Assembly (NCBI GenBank): GCA_015179045.1
Contig: WHUZ01000145.1
Coordinates: 1-64,000, forward strand
Direction of reading: 5' to 3'
Length of the DNA: 64,000 bases
Source: Kalaharituber pfeilii
Lineage: Eukaryota; Ascomycota; Pezizomycetes; Pezizales; Pezizaceae
Below the pieces are notes generated by a model. The model did not search any database, had not been told where the DNA came from, and worked only from the letters and a program-made list of their open reading frames with translations. Of the stretch, positions 1 through 10,109 are shown in pieces. A program made the translations under genes and the position numbers. Position 1 is the stretch's first letter; each line of letters starts with the position of its first letter.

Positions 1-190
1 AGTTTTGGCATCCCAATTCATTTCCATCGATGTGTGTGGACTTAATATGCTCAATACGCTCCATGTCTCATACTGCGGTCAATATACTTAATATTCTCCA
101 CACCTCACGGTACGCTCAATGTGCTTAATATTCCCACATCTCATATGTGTGGAATTGACTACTTTTGCGGTGTATATAAGATATTGCAAA
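1..190. repeat. AT-rich low-complexity repeat, no gene
   Basis: Short diverged units around GCTCAATRTRCTTAATAT recur at about 40-155 and resume at 1025-1090 on the far side of the foldback element. This suggests one simple repeat array was split by that element. I see no coding signal. Confidence 0.5.
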
Positions 191-1036
191 AGCCCAGCCC
201 AAGTTGGAACTCTGATCATTATAGTTACCTGTATGAAAGATATATAATTTTTGCAGCAAACAATATTAGACAACAAGCACGAAATTTATGTATGCTTTGT
301 TTCAAGACTTGGTAAGTCAAAAAGCCATGCAATAAGCATATCTCATCATTTTCAGAAGTCATATACGTCACTCCCACTGTCTACATTTAGAAACTTGTGA
401 TGTCAACTAGCAACACCATGGAGTTGAAGCGACCAATACTATTCGATATGATGATTTCAACAAAGTGAGCTGAACTAGAGGGCTTTTCTGAAACACTCTT
501 CTGCAGGTTTCTTACCTCAACAAATTTACCAATCAAACAAGTAAAATATGCTATCATTTCTAGACCTCTTTTAATGTGCAACCCCAAAGTTCAAGCTGAA
601 ATATCTCTAAATCTAGCCCGTATAACATGAGCTGGGATATTGCTCTAGGGTTATATTTTGCTCATTTGATTGGTAAATTTGTTGAGATAAGAAACCTGCA
701 GAAGAGTGTTTCAGAAAAGCCCTCTAGTTCAGCTTACTTTATTGAAACCATTATATCGAATAGTATTGGTCGCTTCAACTCCATGGTATTGCCAGTTGAC
801 ATGACAAGTTCTAAATGTAGACAGTGGAAGTAACGCATATGATTTCTGAAAATAGTGAGATGCAGTTGTTGCATGGCTTTTTGACTTACCAAGTCTTGGA
901 ACAAAGCATACATAAAATTTTGTACTTATTGTCTAATATTTTTTACTGCAAAAAAAAAAGCAAAATTATACAGCTTTCAAGATCAGTGGAGCTCAAGCTG
1001 GCTCAGCTCGTGCTACTCACTAATGCTGAATAGGCT
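190..1036. mobile_element. Foldback (long inverted repeat) element, hAT-like end
   Basis: Two arms of about 300 bp (roughly 240-545 and 645-960) are diverged inverted copies of each other around a loop of about 100 bp. Mirror-image ORF shadows arise on opposite strands from the same arm sequence. The right outer end reads GCTCGTGC..CTCACTA, close to the terminal repeat of the hAT-type MITEs at 19685 and 20555. The left outer end is degraded and I could not define a target duplication. No transposase is present, so it is non-autonomous. The structure is visible directly; the hAT assignment is inference. Confidence 0.6.
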
Positions 1037-1115
1037 CAATATACCCATATGCTCAATGTCTTTAGTCCGGTCAATTGCCTCAATCTGGCAACTATCATAG
1101 TATGCTTGAGCTGCC

Positions 1116-1852
1116 TGTTACGGGCGTGAGGTGCTCGGCTCCGGTGGGCGCTGGAAGGGACCGGATGTTACGGCTACGGTGGGGAAAACGGCGGTGCCGG
1201 CGTCGTCCCGGAAGTATGAATACGGCGGGTCGGAATGGCTACGGAGGTGTATACGGCGGACCGGAAGGGTAGCTACTCGGCGGGGGCACGCAGCGGAGCG
1301 GAGCGATTCACGGGTGTAATGATGGAACGATAGGTTCACAGTTATAGAGGACTTAGGACACCGCTTATGTCTTAATTCTTCTAACTATACTATCGCCAGC
1401 CGGCGCTTATATAGACTTCAGCGCAGCCATACATGAGGGGTCAACAAATGAATAATTGGCTGGCAACGCGGCGATTCCTTATCAATGCCAATACTCGTGA
1501 TAATAGGTATACGTAATGAAAACATGCAAAAATAGTACGGGACAAAGATAATGAATGTACTAATGCACGTGCGTATATTAATAAAGCTTCCGTAACTCGA
1601 GTGTATGCATCAAGCTGCATTCCGGATGACACACCCTTCCGTAGTACTGCCCTATCTAAACAATGCGAGAATCAACAGCCAAGCCTAACGGGTGATCAGT
1701 CCGGTCAATCAGCGTTGGTCTTATGTTCGATTGCAGGGTCAGCGTTTTCCCCTTGGCGGGTAAGTCTTCACCTTTAGCCGTGGCAGCTAATTAGTAGTGG
1801 AACCCTTGCCCCTTGCCACAGTGGTAGGCAAGTTTCCACCTTAGCCGTAACA
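1116..1852. mobile_element. Solo LTR, family TGTTACG (copy 1)
   Basis: A 737 bp block starts TGTTACGGGC and ends GCCGTAACA. It is flanked by a perfect 5 bp target duplication, CTGCC, at 1111-1115 and 1853-1857. It matches 4869-5574 over its length. TG..CA termini, a 5 bp duplication and no internal coding region are the expected remains of LTR-LTR recombination. Partial reverse-strand copies of its first ~80 bp occur near 16615-16690 and 19070-19150. Its 5' part contains a GGAATGGCTACGGAGGTGTA motif, which is also the core of the 33 bp minisatellites at 6, 16 and 18 kb. Confidence 0.88.
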
Positions 1853-1857
1853 CTGCC

Positions 1858-2022
1858 CTGTTAGGATATTGCCGATATAGGATAAGCCTTATGCTGGGAC
1901 ACCGGGATCTAGTTAATGAATTTAGCTCATCAGGCCATGTAATAGCCTGCTGCTCATTAGACTGCTCAATTGGGCAACTCATTAGGCCGCACATTTGAGC
2001 TCATTGGGGTACTTGCACCATG
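1858..2022. other. Unassigned sequence
   Basis: I see no gene, RNA or recognisable repeat boundary between the solo LTR and the LINE-tail insertion at 2023. Confidence 0.5.
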
Positions 2023-2077
2023 CCCTGCCATGGCGAACAGCTGCAAGCGGGGTCACGTGAGATAAAAAAAAAAAAAA
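2023..2077 (+). mobile_element. Ultra-short tail-B LINE insertion
   Basis: CCCTGCCATGGCGAACAGCT is followed by GCAAGCGGGGTCACGTGA, GAT and a poly-A run. It is the same 3' terminus that ends the ORF1-only element at 10866-12041. Unlike the other tail-B copies, its flanks show no clear target duplication, so the junction may be rearranged. Confidence 0.7.
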
Positions 2078-2154
2078 GCATTTACGCCATATCAGCAATG
2101 TGTCTCTTAAGTTGACACTATAAGAATTAACTAGTGTTGATCGGCGATTCTATA

Positions 2155-2570
2155 GGTCAAGGCTCATAGGGGCATTGCTGGGAACGAGGTAGCAGATGAG
2201 GCGGCAAGAGTAGGTACTGCATTGCAGCACGCCCCAGAGGTTGTTATGGAAGCCGGTATGAGACAAAGAAAGAGGTAGGGGAGAGAAACTGGTTAGAATT
2301 GGCGTATAGACTACTAGAGAGATTGGGGCACCTGACAGAGAGGTTGGGGGGGCAAGGGTCTACGTACTTGGAGATGGCAAATGGGGAAAGGGGATAGACC
2401 AAGAGTGCAAGTGGTACAGAAAGGAGGAGGAGAGAATGAGACATCTGCTAGGACAGTACAGAGTGTAGCAGCGGAGGTAGCCAGGGGGGGAGGATCACGT
2501 GAGGAGACCACTAAAGGTCGAAGGAGAGGGGGGAGAAGACCGCTGATGGAGATACTCGGAGATTGACTTT
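2155..2570 (+). pseudogene. Decayed LINE ORF2 3' end (RNase H / Zn-knuckle region)
   Basis: Conceptual translation near 2176-2225 reads GIAGNEVADEAARVGTA, matching the GxxGNExAD signature at the C-terminal end of RNase H domains in I/Tad-type LINE ORF2. A cysteine-poor remnant of the C-terminal knuckle region follows, with many stops and frameshifts. No tail-A or tail-B end follows, so it may belong to another LINE lineage or have lost its end. Confidence 0.6.
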
Positions 2571-2629
2571 ATATAGCCAACAAGTAATTCCCTTCCCTTT
2601 CCTTTCCTCTTTTAGTTCACTATCTGCTA
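2571..2629. other. Short AT/CT-rich spacer
   Basis: This is a spacer with CCTTTCC runs between the LINE remnant and the minisatellite. No gene is seen. Confidence 0.4.
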
Positions 2630-3860
2630 CTTATATAGAGGTGTAGAATAGGTAAATTGTTGGGAAAATGATCTGCCCGGAACGATATGGAGGTATAGAA
2701 TGACTGAATAGGTGAGAAAACATTCTAGCTAGAACAATATAGAAGTGTAGAATGACTAAATAGGTGGGAAAACGTTCCGGCTGGAACGATATAGAGGTGT
2801 AGAATAGGTAAATAGGTGGGAAAATGTTCCACCTGGAACAATAATGGAGGTGTAGAATAACTGAATAGGTGGGAAAATGTTCCGGCTGGAATGATATAGA
2901 GGTATAGAATAACTGAATAGGTAGGAAAACGTTTCGCCTGGAATGATATGGAGGTGTAGAATAGGTAAATAGGTAGCAAAACGTTCCACTTGGAATGATA
3001 TAGAGGTGTAGGTGTAGAATGACTGAATAGGTGGGAAAACGTTCTGCCTGGAACGATATAGAGGTGTAGGTGTAGAATAACTGAATAGGTGGGAAAACGT
3101 TCTGCCTGGAACGATATAGAGGTGTAGAATGACTAAATAGGTGGGAAAACATTCCACCTGGAATAATAATGGAGGTGTAGAATAGGTAAATAGGTAGGAA
3201 AACATTCCATCTAAAACGATAATAGAGGTGTAGAATAGGTAAATAGGTGGGAAAACGTTCCACCTAGAATGATAATGGAGGTGTAGAATAACTGAATAGG
3301 TGGGAAAACGTTCTGCCTAGAATGATATAGAGGTATAGAATAGGTAAATAGGTGGGAAAACGTTCCGCCTGGAATGATATGGAGGTGTAGAATGACTGAA
3401 TAGGTGGGAAAACATTCCACCTGGAACGATAATGGAGGTGTAGAATAACTGAATAGGTAGGAAAACGTTCCACCTAGAACGATAATGAAGGTGTAGAATA
3501 GGTAAATAGGGGGGAAAACGTTCCGCCTGGAACGATATAGAGGTGTAGATATAGAATAACTGAATAGGTGGGAAAATGTTCTGCCTGGAATGATATAGAG
3601 ATGTAGGTGTAGAATGACTGAATAGGTGGGAAAATATTCTGCCTGGAATGATATGGAAGTATAGAATGACTAAATAGGTGGGAAAACGTTCCAACTAGAA
3701 CAATATGTAGGTATAGAATAGGTAAATAGGGGGGGAAACGTTCCGCCTGGAATTATAATGGAGGTGTAGAATGGGTAAATAGGTGGGAAAACGTTCCACC
3801 TGGAATGATATGGCAGTGTAGAATAGGCAAATAGGTGGGAAAACGTTCCGTATGGAACGA
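2630..3860. repeat. 53-bp-class minisatellite, ~23 units
   Basis: Units of about 53 bp repeat the theme GTGTAGAATGACTGAATAGG, TGGGAAAACGTTCCRCCTGG, AAYGATATAGAG, with frequent GTGTAG expansions. Because the unit is not a multiple of three, it gives overlapping minus-strand ORFs rich in FPTY and YTS. These are repeat artefacts, not genes. A related, more diverged array lies at 42.8-43.4 kb. Confidence 0.9.
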
Positions 3861-4260
3861 CTTGGAAGCATAACAATACCAAGGAATTCGTTCCATGTGG
3901 AACGGCTTGGAGGGATAATAATACCAAGAAATCTGTTCCATGTGGAACAACTTAGAAGTATAATAATACCAAGGAATCAAGAATACTAAGAAAGCTGTTC
4001 TATGCAGAATGACTTTGAGCTATAATAATACCAAGGAATTCGTTCCATATGGAACGGCTTGAAGGGATAATAATACCAAGAAATCTGTTCCATACGGCAC
4101 GACTTGGAGGAATAATAATACCAAGAAATCTGTTCCATGTAGAATGACTTAGAAGGATAATAATAACCAGGAATCAAGAATATCAAGAAATCTGTTCTAT
4201 ATGGAATGACTTGGAGGTATAATAATACCAAGAAATCTGTTTCATATGGAATGATCAGGC
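3861..4260. repeat. Diverged continuation of the minisatellite
   Basis: Units of about 45-60 bp carry AATAATAATACCAAGAAATC and TGTTCCATRTGGAACGACTT. GTTCC..GGAAC within each unit is a short palindrome, shared with the preceding array. The array ends near CCTGTATTGCCCCTAAC, a flank that also follows the related array at 43.39 kb. Confidence 0.8.
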
Positions 4261-4329
4261 ATTGGTTCAAACCTGTATTGCCCCTAACCTCAAGGCATTG
4301 TATTGTAAATAAGTTATAAATTTGGGACA

Positions 4330-4868
4330 TACCTTGCCAGGAGCACAATAGCAGCAGCACAATAGCACCGCAGTTTCCTAGCGCAACAGTATGATGAACA
4401 GATCCGAGTTAAGGTACACGATCTAGGTCCGGGGTGGCCGCTGGGCGGTGAGGTGATGTCACAGTGGAGGCGGAGGCAGAGGCGGTCGAAGCTATATGAT
4501 ATCGAGACGTAGATGTATTAAAAGCTAAATACACAACTTGGGTAGGATACAAATTCTTGCGTGGAGAAGCAAGAGAGAGGAGGGAGGAGGGCCTCTTTAT
4601 AGAAAATCCTCACTGGAAAATCTAAGCAAACAAGCAAACAAGTAAACAAGCAAACAAACGAAGTATATGGAAAACCGAGAAGCAACTAGAAGTACATGGA
4701 AAACAAAGGAAATGACAGGAAGTACATGGATGGCCACGGAAATGACTGGAACCAGGTAGAAGCGTCAAGAATATTCGGGAATAAGCTCGCCGATACCTAT
4801 TTCCAGCAGCTTCTATGGCTTTCCAAAAGGTTCTATAGCTTCCGGCAGGCTCTACGGCTTTCCGCCAG
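4330..4868 (-). repeat. Dispersed repeat R1 (first half), promoter-like on minus strand
   Basis: This matches about 16850-17370 in the same orientation and 20030-20420 in reverse. On the minus strand it holds a TATAAAG-like box followed by CT-rich sequence and GCCTCTGCC repeats. In the plus-oriented copy at 20 kb the same arrangement sits just upstream of an ORF1-only LINE coding region. R1 is therefore probably the 5' leader of a retroelement. It is split here by the solo LTR at 4869-5574. Confidence 0.65.
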
Positions 4869-5574
4869 TGTTACGAGCATGAGGGGCTCGGCTCCAGTGG
4901 GCGCTGGAAGGGACCGAATATTACGGCTACGGTGGGGCGAATACGGTGGGTCGGAATGGCTACGGAGGTATATACGGCGGACCGGAAGGGCAGCTACTCG
5001 GCGGGGAGCACGCAGTGGAGCGGAGTGATTCACGGGTGTAATGATGGAACGATAGGTTCAGAGTTATAGAGAACTTAGGACACCACTTGTGTCTTGATTC
5101 TTCTAACTATGCTATCGCCAGCCGGCGCTTATATAGACTTCAGCACAACCATACATGAGTAGTTTAACAAATGAATAATTGGCTGGCCCCATGGCGATTC
5201 CTTATCAATGCCAATACTATGGTAATAGGCATACATAAGAAAAACATGCAAAAATAGTATAGGACAAAGATAATGAATGTACTAATACATGTGCGTATGT
5301 TAAGAAATCTTTCGTAAGTGGAGTGTATGCATCAAGCTGCATTCCGAATAACACATCCTTCCGTAGTACTGCCCTATCTAAATGGTGCAAGAATCAACAG
5401 CCAAGCCCAACGGGTGATCAGTTCGGTCAATCAGCATTGGTCTTATGTTCGATTACAGGGTCAACGTTATCCCCTTGGTAGGTAAGTCTTCACCTTTAGC
5501 CGTGACAGCTAGTTAGTAGTGGAATCCTTGCCCCTTGCCACAGTGGTAGGTAAGTTTCCACCTTAGCCGTAACA
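4869..5574. mobile_element. Solo LTR, family TGTTACG (copy 2)
   Basis: A 706 bp block starts TGTTACGAGC and ends GCCGTAACA. It is flanked by GCCAG (4864-4868) and GCCGG (5575-5579), a target duplication with one mismatch. It lies inside repeat R1. The R1 copy near 17350 is uninterrupted at the matching place (CCGCCGGGTTC), giving an in-window empty site. It is about 30 bp shorter than copy 1, mostly in the 5' GC-rich part. Confidence 0.88.
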
Positions 5575-6000
5575 GCCGGGTTCTGTGGCTTTCCGGCGGG
5601 TTCTGAGGATTCGAGTTCTTCTAGCAGGTTTTGCCAGGTTCTTCGGCTTCGGCCTGTTAACTAATGATCGGGATGCTAGCGGCCATGTCGCTTAAGCGTG
5701 CTCACAGGTACAGGAATATTTATCGGAGTACTAGAAGCAGTGCGGTGAATTGCAATGGTGTCAGAGTCAGCTGAACATGTACATTACTGGCGAGTCGTAG
5801 GTTGGTTGCCAGTATAGGACCGGAGCTGGAGGGTCTAAGGCGAGGAGTCCGAGTTGGATTGTTATAGTAATGCAACGTGTAGTTTAATGAATGGCTGAAT
5901 ACAGGTCTCAGAATGTAGCCTGATGTGCAGCCCAATACATAACTGAAATCAACAACAACTGCTCCGCTCTGCTGGCGCTCCACATCTAACAGCTGCCCTT
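5575..6000 (-). repeat. Dispersed repeat R1 (second half)
   Basis: This continues R1 beyond the solo LTR and aligns with 17355-17730 and 18277-18300. It is uninterrupted at two places where the 17 kb copy carries insertions (the tail-B insertion at 17393 and the ORF1-only element at 17731), so it is the reference empty allele for both. A diverged relative of its far end lies near 15700-15840. No coding function is seen. Confidence 0.7.
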
Positions 6001-6004
6001 CTGG

Positions 6005-6290
6005 TCTACCGTATATTCACCTTCATAGCCATTCCGGCCTATAGCATATATACGTCCATGGCCATTCCGGCCTGTAGCATGTATACCTCCATGGCTATTC
6101 TGGCCCGCAGCATAAACACCTTCGTTACCCACAGCATATATACCTGTATGGCCATTCTAGCCTGCAGTACATACACTTCCATAGCCATTCTGGCCCGCCA
6201 TATATACACCTCCATAGCCACTTCGGCCCGCTGCATATACACCTTCGTGGCCATTATGAATTCCAGCTCCTAGTATATGTAACTCCGTAG
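6005..6290. repeat. 33-bp minisatellite (CCATTCYGGCCY type)
   Basis: Units of about 33 bp read roughly CCATTCCGGCCYRYAGCATA, TACACCTCCRTGG. The same family occurs at 15835-16300, 16486-16620 and 18290-18555. Length near a multiple of three makes long open frames (repeats of GRNGYGGVY) with no gene behind them. Confidence 0.85.
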
Positions 6291-6435
6291 CCATTTCTGC
6301 CTGCCATATACAGAGCTCATGGCAGCACATAATGGCAGTACAGCTTCGCAGTACAATGGCAGCATACATTTGATATGTATAGGTGGTATGACCCGATGAT
6401 ACAAGATGAAGTGGAATAAGCTGAATTTGATAGGC
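6291..6435. other. Spacer of dispersed-repeat fragments
   Basis: It contains GCAGTACAATGGCAGC-type units and a RATGAGCTGAATTTGA fragment of the 60 bp repeat family. No gene is seen. Confidence 0.4.
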
Positions 6436-6785
6436 ATGGCTAGCCCTAGCCATTCCAGTAGCCATTTCGGTAGCTATTTTGGTACCCATTTCAACGGCCA
6501 TTTCATCAGCGATTTTAGCAGCCTTTTCAACAACCTTTTTAGCATTCATTTCGGTAGCCGCTTCGGCTGCCATTTCGGCTGCCATTTCAGCAGCCTTGCA
6601 GTATTCCTTTCAGTAACTATTTCGGCTGCCATTTCAGCAGCCTTTCCAGCATTCATTTCGGTAGCCGTTTCGGCTGCCATTTCAGCAGCCTTGCAGCATT
6701 CCTTTCGGTAACCATTTCGGCTGCCATTTCAGCAGCCTTTCCAGCATTCATTTCGGTAGCCGTTTCGGCTGCTATTTCAGCATTA
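6436..6785. repeat. GCCATTTC minisatellite
   Basis: Short units (~12-24 bp) are built on GCCATTTCRGYAGCCATTTC. The family recurs at about 9815-10085, 19340-19395, 21500-21740, 33063-33163 and 42228-42495. Minus-strand frames read as runs of MAAE and MATE, a repeat artefact. Confidence 0.85.
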
Positions 6786-7040
6786 GATACACATGGCTGT
6801 GCTGACGCAAGGGCACAAGCTGAGCTCCAATTGTCACGCGGTAGTAACCTGGTGCTGCTAATGGATACCACCGGTTCAGAGTAACAGTAGTTTCTCAAGT
6901 GCTGAACGGTAGAGCCTTGATAGGAGAAGCTTGTCAGTAGTAGTTTAGTGGTTCCAGTTCAGCAGCGATGTCAGACTATAGTGAAAAGGCAGAGAAGACC
7001 AAGTACTGAATTAGATCTAGGGATTGATAAGAATAACAAG
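6786..7040 (+). repeat. Dispersed repeat R3
   Basis: It matches 21741-21935 (same orientation) and 43430-43605 plus 43815-43880 (reverse). In two copies it directly follows a GCCATTTC minisatellite, so the two travel as one unit. No ORF is supported. Confidence 0.6.
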
Positions 7041-7194
7041 AACATATGAACTATATGGGTCCTAGCAAGCAGCCTATAATGGCGAGTGGGCCATACTGGT
7101 AGGCAGGCTACACTAGCAGGAGGGCTATAGTGGCAGGCGGCCTATACTGGCAGCTTACTAGCTACCTATAGCTAGCCAGTTCTATGAGCTTCCC
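7041..7194. repeat. GGCAGGCGG-type short repeats
   Basis: Degenerate ~18 bp units (ACTGGCAGGCGGGCYATA) match the array at 21940-22110 and the CTAGCTACCTATAGCTAGCC flank at 22440. No gene is seen. Confidence 0.55.
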
Positions 7195-7578
7195 CGTACA
7201 ACGATGGCTGGTTGCAGACAACAAGGACCTGAAAAAGGTGGTTGGAATCCATTAGTTGAGAAAGAAGGACATACTAGTTGGAGAGGGGAAGAAGACAAGC
7301 TCCATAGTGGTTTATCTGGAAGACCAATAGGATATTGACAAGGTGCAACTTGGAGGAAGATAGTTGAAAGTGAGCTAGTACGAGGCGGATAGGGGACGGA
7401 GATGAGGAAGGAGATAAGACGGACTGGCCACTCCCCCCGCAACACTATGTAAACCGCGGGCATCATGTATTTAAGGTTACGTACTTTTTTCGTTCTTTTT
7501 TGGAGTTTTTTAATAAAACTCTCGACATAGCCCTTAGGGCAGCAAGCGAGTATTGATATAAAAAAAAAAAAAAAAAAA
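7195..7578 (+). mobile_element. 5'-truncated ORF1-only LINE derivative, tail A
   Basis: The decayed coding remnant (about 7195-7402, several stops) still reads LRKKDILVGEGKKTSSIVVY and ends in RGRR. This is the terminal RNA-binding-like segment of LINE ORF1. It is followed by about 100 bp of 3' UTR, then CATAGCCCTTAGGGCAGC, GCGAGTATTGATAT and poly-A. The flanking host sequence matches 22440-22490. Target duplication is unclear. The closest in-window relative is the element at 29679-31079. Confidence 0.75.
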
Positions 7579-7591
7579 TGGCCGGAGGGAG

Positions 7592-7850
7592 ATGGGAGGC
7601 GGTCATAGCTTGCTGGCGGTCATAGCTTGTCGGCGGTCATGGCTTGCCGGCGGTCGTGGCTTGCCGGCAGCCGTGGCTTGCTGGTGGTCGTTGCTTGCCG
7701 GCGGTCGTGGCTTGCCGGCGGTCATGGCTTGCCGGCAGTCGTGGCTTGCCGGCGGTCGTGGCTTGCCGGTGGCTGTGGCTTGCCGGTAGTTGTGGCTTCC
7801 TAGCGGCCATGGCTTCCCAGCGGTCGTGGCTTGGTGTATGGCAGCCGTAA
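7592..7850. repeat. 18-bp minisatellite GTGGCTTGCCGGCGGTC
   Basis: About 14 units of GTCGTGGCTTGCCGGCG give GC-rich ORF artefacts in several frames. A second array of the same unit is at 22480-22665, with the same downstream flank (GCTTGGTGT..GGACAATGTGTG), so this block is a segmental copy. Confidence 0.85.
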
Positions 7851-7854
7851 GGAC

Positions 7855-8260
7855 AATGTGTGTATTTCATATATATGACGGATCCCTTTCAACATCATGA
7901 GATGTGTGAACGTGAGCTGAATCTGACATGTACCATAGGGCCCGTTGGATGACACGAGAGTGGCATGATGAGTGCAATTTCATATGTATGGTGGGTCACT
8001 TTCATTCGTGAAATTATCTGACACGTACCATAGGACCCAATCGATGACACGAGAATGGCAGAATGAGGTCTATATCACAGGTATGGTGAGTCTCTTTCAA
8101 CATCATGAAATGTATAGTACCTATGCCAAGAAACCATAGAGCAGCCGTAGCATGAAATGTATAGCACCTATGCCAAGAAACTATGGATAGCACCTGTGCC
8201 AAGAAACCATGGAGCAGCTGTAGCACGAAATGTATAGCACAGGAATCGCGGCCACTCATC
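7855..8260. repeat. Dispersed repeat R5
   Basis: This is related to 22690-22790 and 32085-32450. It contains CATCATGAAATGTATAGYAC and ATGCCAAGAAACCATRGAGC modules. Around 8098 it is the uninterrupted (empty) counterpart of the tail-B-like insertion at 32240. No ORF is supported. Confidence 0.6.
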
Positions 8261-8394
8261 GTAAGTACTGCTGGTTACGCCTCGCGCTGGATTGAACCCA
8301 GTCGTATTTGACATGACTTGCACCTAAGCTAAAGGGCTGAAGTGCCAAGTAGTCCTGCAACCTGAGCTTAAGTTCAGAAGTATAACAGGTCTCT

Positions 8395-9235
8395 CTCGCC
8401 AGCATTGAATTTGATAGATATGACAGGTCCAGCCCGACGGCATGAGATGTAGCAGAATGAGTTGAATTTCATAGATATGGCAGGTCCGGCCCCACGGGCT
8501 CAGGTGAGGAAGAATGAGCTCAATTTTACAGGTATAGCAGGCCCCACCTACCGCCATGAGATGAGGTAGAGTGAGCTGAATTTGACAGGCATGGAAGGCC
8601 CAACCCGACGGCGTGAGGAAGTTGACAGGTATGGCCGGCCCACGAGATGGGACAGAATAAGCTGAATTTGGCACGTATAGCCGGCCTGACCTGACAGTGC
8701 GAGATCAGGCACAATGAACTGAATTTGACAGGTATGGCGGGCCCAACCTGCCGGCATGAGATGCGGCAGAATGAGCTGAACTTGACAGGTTTGGCAGGCC
8801 CTATTCGACGACGTGACATGAGTCAGAATGAGCTGAACTTAACAGGTTTGGCAGGCCCTATTCGACGGCGTGAGATGAGTCAGAATGAGCTGAATTTCAC
8901 ACGAATTGCAGGCCCTGTTCAACGGCGTGAGGTGAGCCAGAACGAGCTGAATTTTACACGAGTTGCAGGCCCGGGCTGTCGGCACGAGATAATGCAGAAT
9001 GAGCTGAATTTGACAGACATATCCGGCCCGTCCCAACGGTGCAAGATGCGGTAGAATGAGTTGAATTTGACAGGTATGGCCGGCCCAAGCCTACAGTGCA
9101 AATATGAGATGAGTATGAGACGTATGGCAGCCCCGACCTGACGACATGGGATGAGGTAGAATGAGCTCAATTTGATAGATGTGGCAGAACGAGCTGAGGT
9201 AGAATCAGCTGAATTTGACAGATATGGTAGGGCCC
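8395..9235. repeat. Left arm of long inverted repeat (60-bp units)
   Basis: Units of about 60 bp read roughly AGAATGAGCTGAATTTGACA, GGTATGGCAGGCCC, ACCCGACGGCGTGAGATG. The arm is collinear, in reverse complement, with 10110-10865 plus 12042-12145. For example, CAAATATGAGATGAGTATGA here faces its complement near 10285-10310. It is intact at about 8500, where the right arm holds the element at 10866. Confidence 0.8.
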
Positions 9236-9283
9236 ACTCGATGGCGTGAGATGAGGAAGAATAAGCTGAATTTGACAGGTATT

Positions 9284-9327
9284 TTTTTTTTTTTTTTTTT
9301 TAATATCATTACTCGCATGCCGCCCTA
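9284..9327 (-). mobile_element. Ultra-short tail-A LINE insertion (44 bp)
   Basis: On the minus strand it is TAGGGCGGCATGCGAGTAAT, GATATT and poly-A, only the last ~25 bp of tail A. It is flanked by a perfect 13 bp duplication TTTGACAGGTATT (9271-9283 and 9328-9340) and lies in the 60-bp repeat family. Confidence 0.88.
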
Positions 9328-9344
9328 TTTGACAGGTATTGCAG

Positions 9345-9520
9345 GCAATGAATTCAACAGGGCAGGCCAGGCCAGGCCAACCAGAGGCCTGGACCGGCCT
9401 GGACCGTGAAATTCTGGGCCTGGCTTGGCCTGATTGTTCAGGCCAGACCATTCAGGCCGGTCCAGACCATTCAGGCTGTTCCAGGCCAATCAGGCCGGTC
9501 CAGGCGGTTTCAGTCCCATG
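9345..9520. repeat. CAGGCC/GGCCTG-rich self-complementary patch
   Basis: CAGGCC and GGCCTG hexamers and CCGGTCCAG blocks are densely repeated on both strands, so the patch could fold into many alternative hairpins. It sits in the spacer of the long inverted repeat. No coding signal is seen. Confidence 0.6.
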
Positions 9521-9549
9521 CAGATCACGGCCTGTTGGATTCATTGATT

Positions 9550-9814
9550 GCATGCCCAACGTGATGGCGTAGAATGAGCTGAATTTGACAGGTATAGCAG
9601 GTGCGGCCGGACAGCGTGAGATGAGGTAAAATGAGTTCAATTTGACAGGTATGGCAGATCCGAGCCGACGGCGTGAGGTGAGGTAGAATGAGCTCAATTT
9701 TACACGAATTGCATGCACGACTTGACGGCCTGAGCTGAATTTGACATGTATAGCTGTCCCGACCCGATGGTGCAAGATGAGATGGAATGAGCTGAATTTG
9801 ACAGGCATGTCCGG
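9550..9814. repeat. 60-bp repeat units in the inverted-repeat spacer
   Basis: Further AGAATGAGCTGAATTTGACA units lie between the GC-rich patch and the GCCATTTC array. Confidence 0.7.
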
Positions 9815-10085
9815 CCCTAGCCATTTCAGTAGCCATTTCGATAGCCATTTTAGCAGCCATTTCAGCAGCAGTTTCAGCAGCCATTTCAGTAGCCATTGAA
9901 GTAGCCGTTTCAGCGGCCATTTCAGGTGCCATTTCATCACCCATTTCGGTAGCCGTTTCAGGAGCCATTTCAGCGGCCATTCCGGCTGCCATTTCGGCTG
10001 TAGCCATTTCATGATCTATTTTAGTACCCATTTCAGCAGCCTTTTCAGTAGCCCTTTCGGTAGCCGTGTTGGCAGCCGTTTTGGC
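9815..10085. repeat. GCCATTTC minisatellite
   Basis: An array of GCCATTTCAGYAGCCATTTC units, the same family as 6436-6785. It lies in the spacer of the long inverted repeat. Confidence 0.85.
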
Positions 10086-10109
10086 AGCCTGGCCGGTTGG
10101 GAACACTGC

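Noticed and set aside
2012..2100. Target duplication for the tail-B copy at 2023
   Set aside because: Only GCA-level matches flank it, which is chance; left as an insertion without a proven duplication.
2631..3980. Long minus-strand ORFs (up to 210 aa) rich in FPTY/YTS
   Set aside because: They follow the 53 bp minisatellite in rotating frames; composition and periodicity are those of the repeat.
9525..10106. MAAEMATEM-type ORFs resembling a coiled-coil protein
   Set aside because: Same peptide appears wherever the GCCATTTC minisatellite occurs, in both LTR flanks and LINE flanks; no start context or conservation beyond the repeat.
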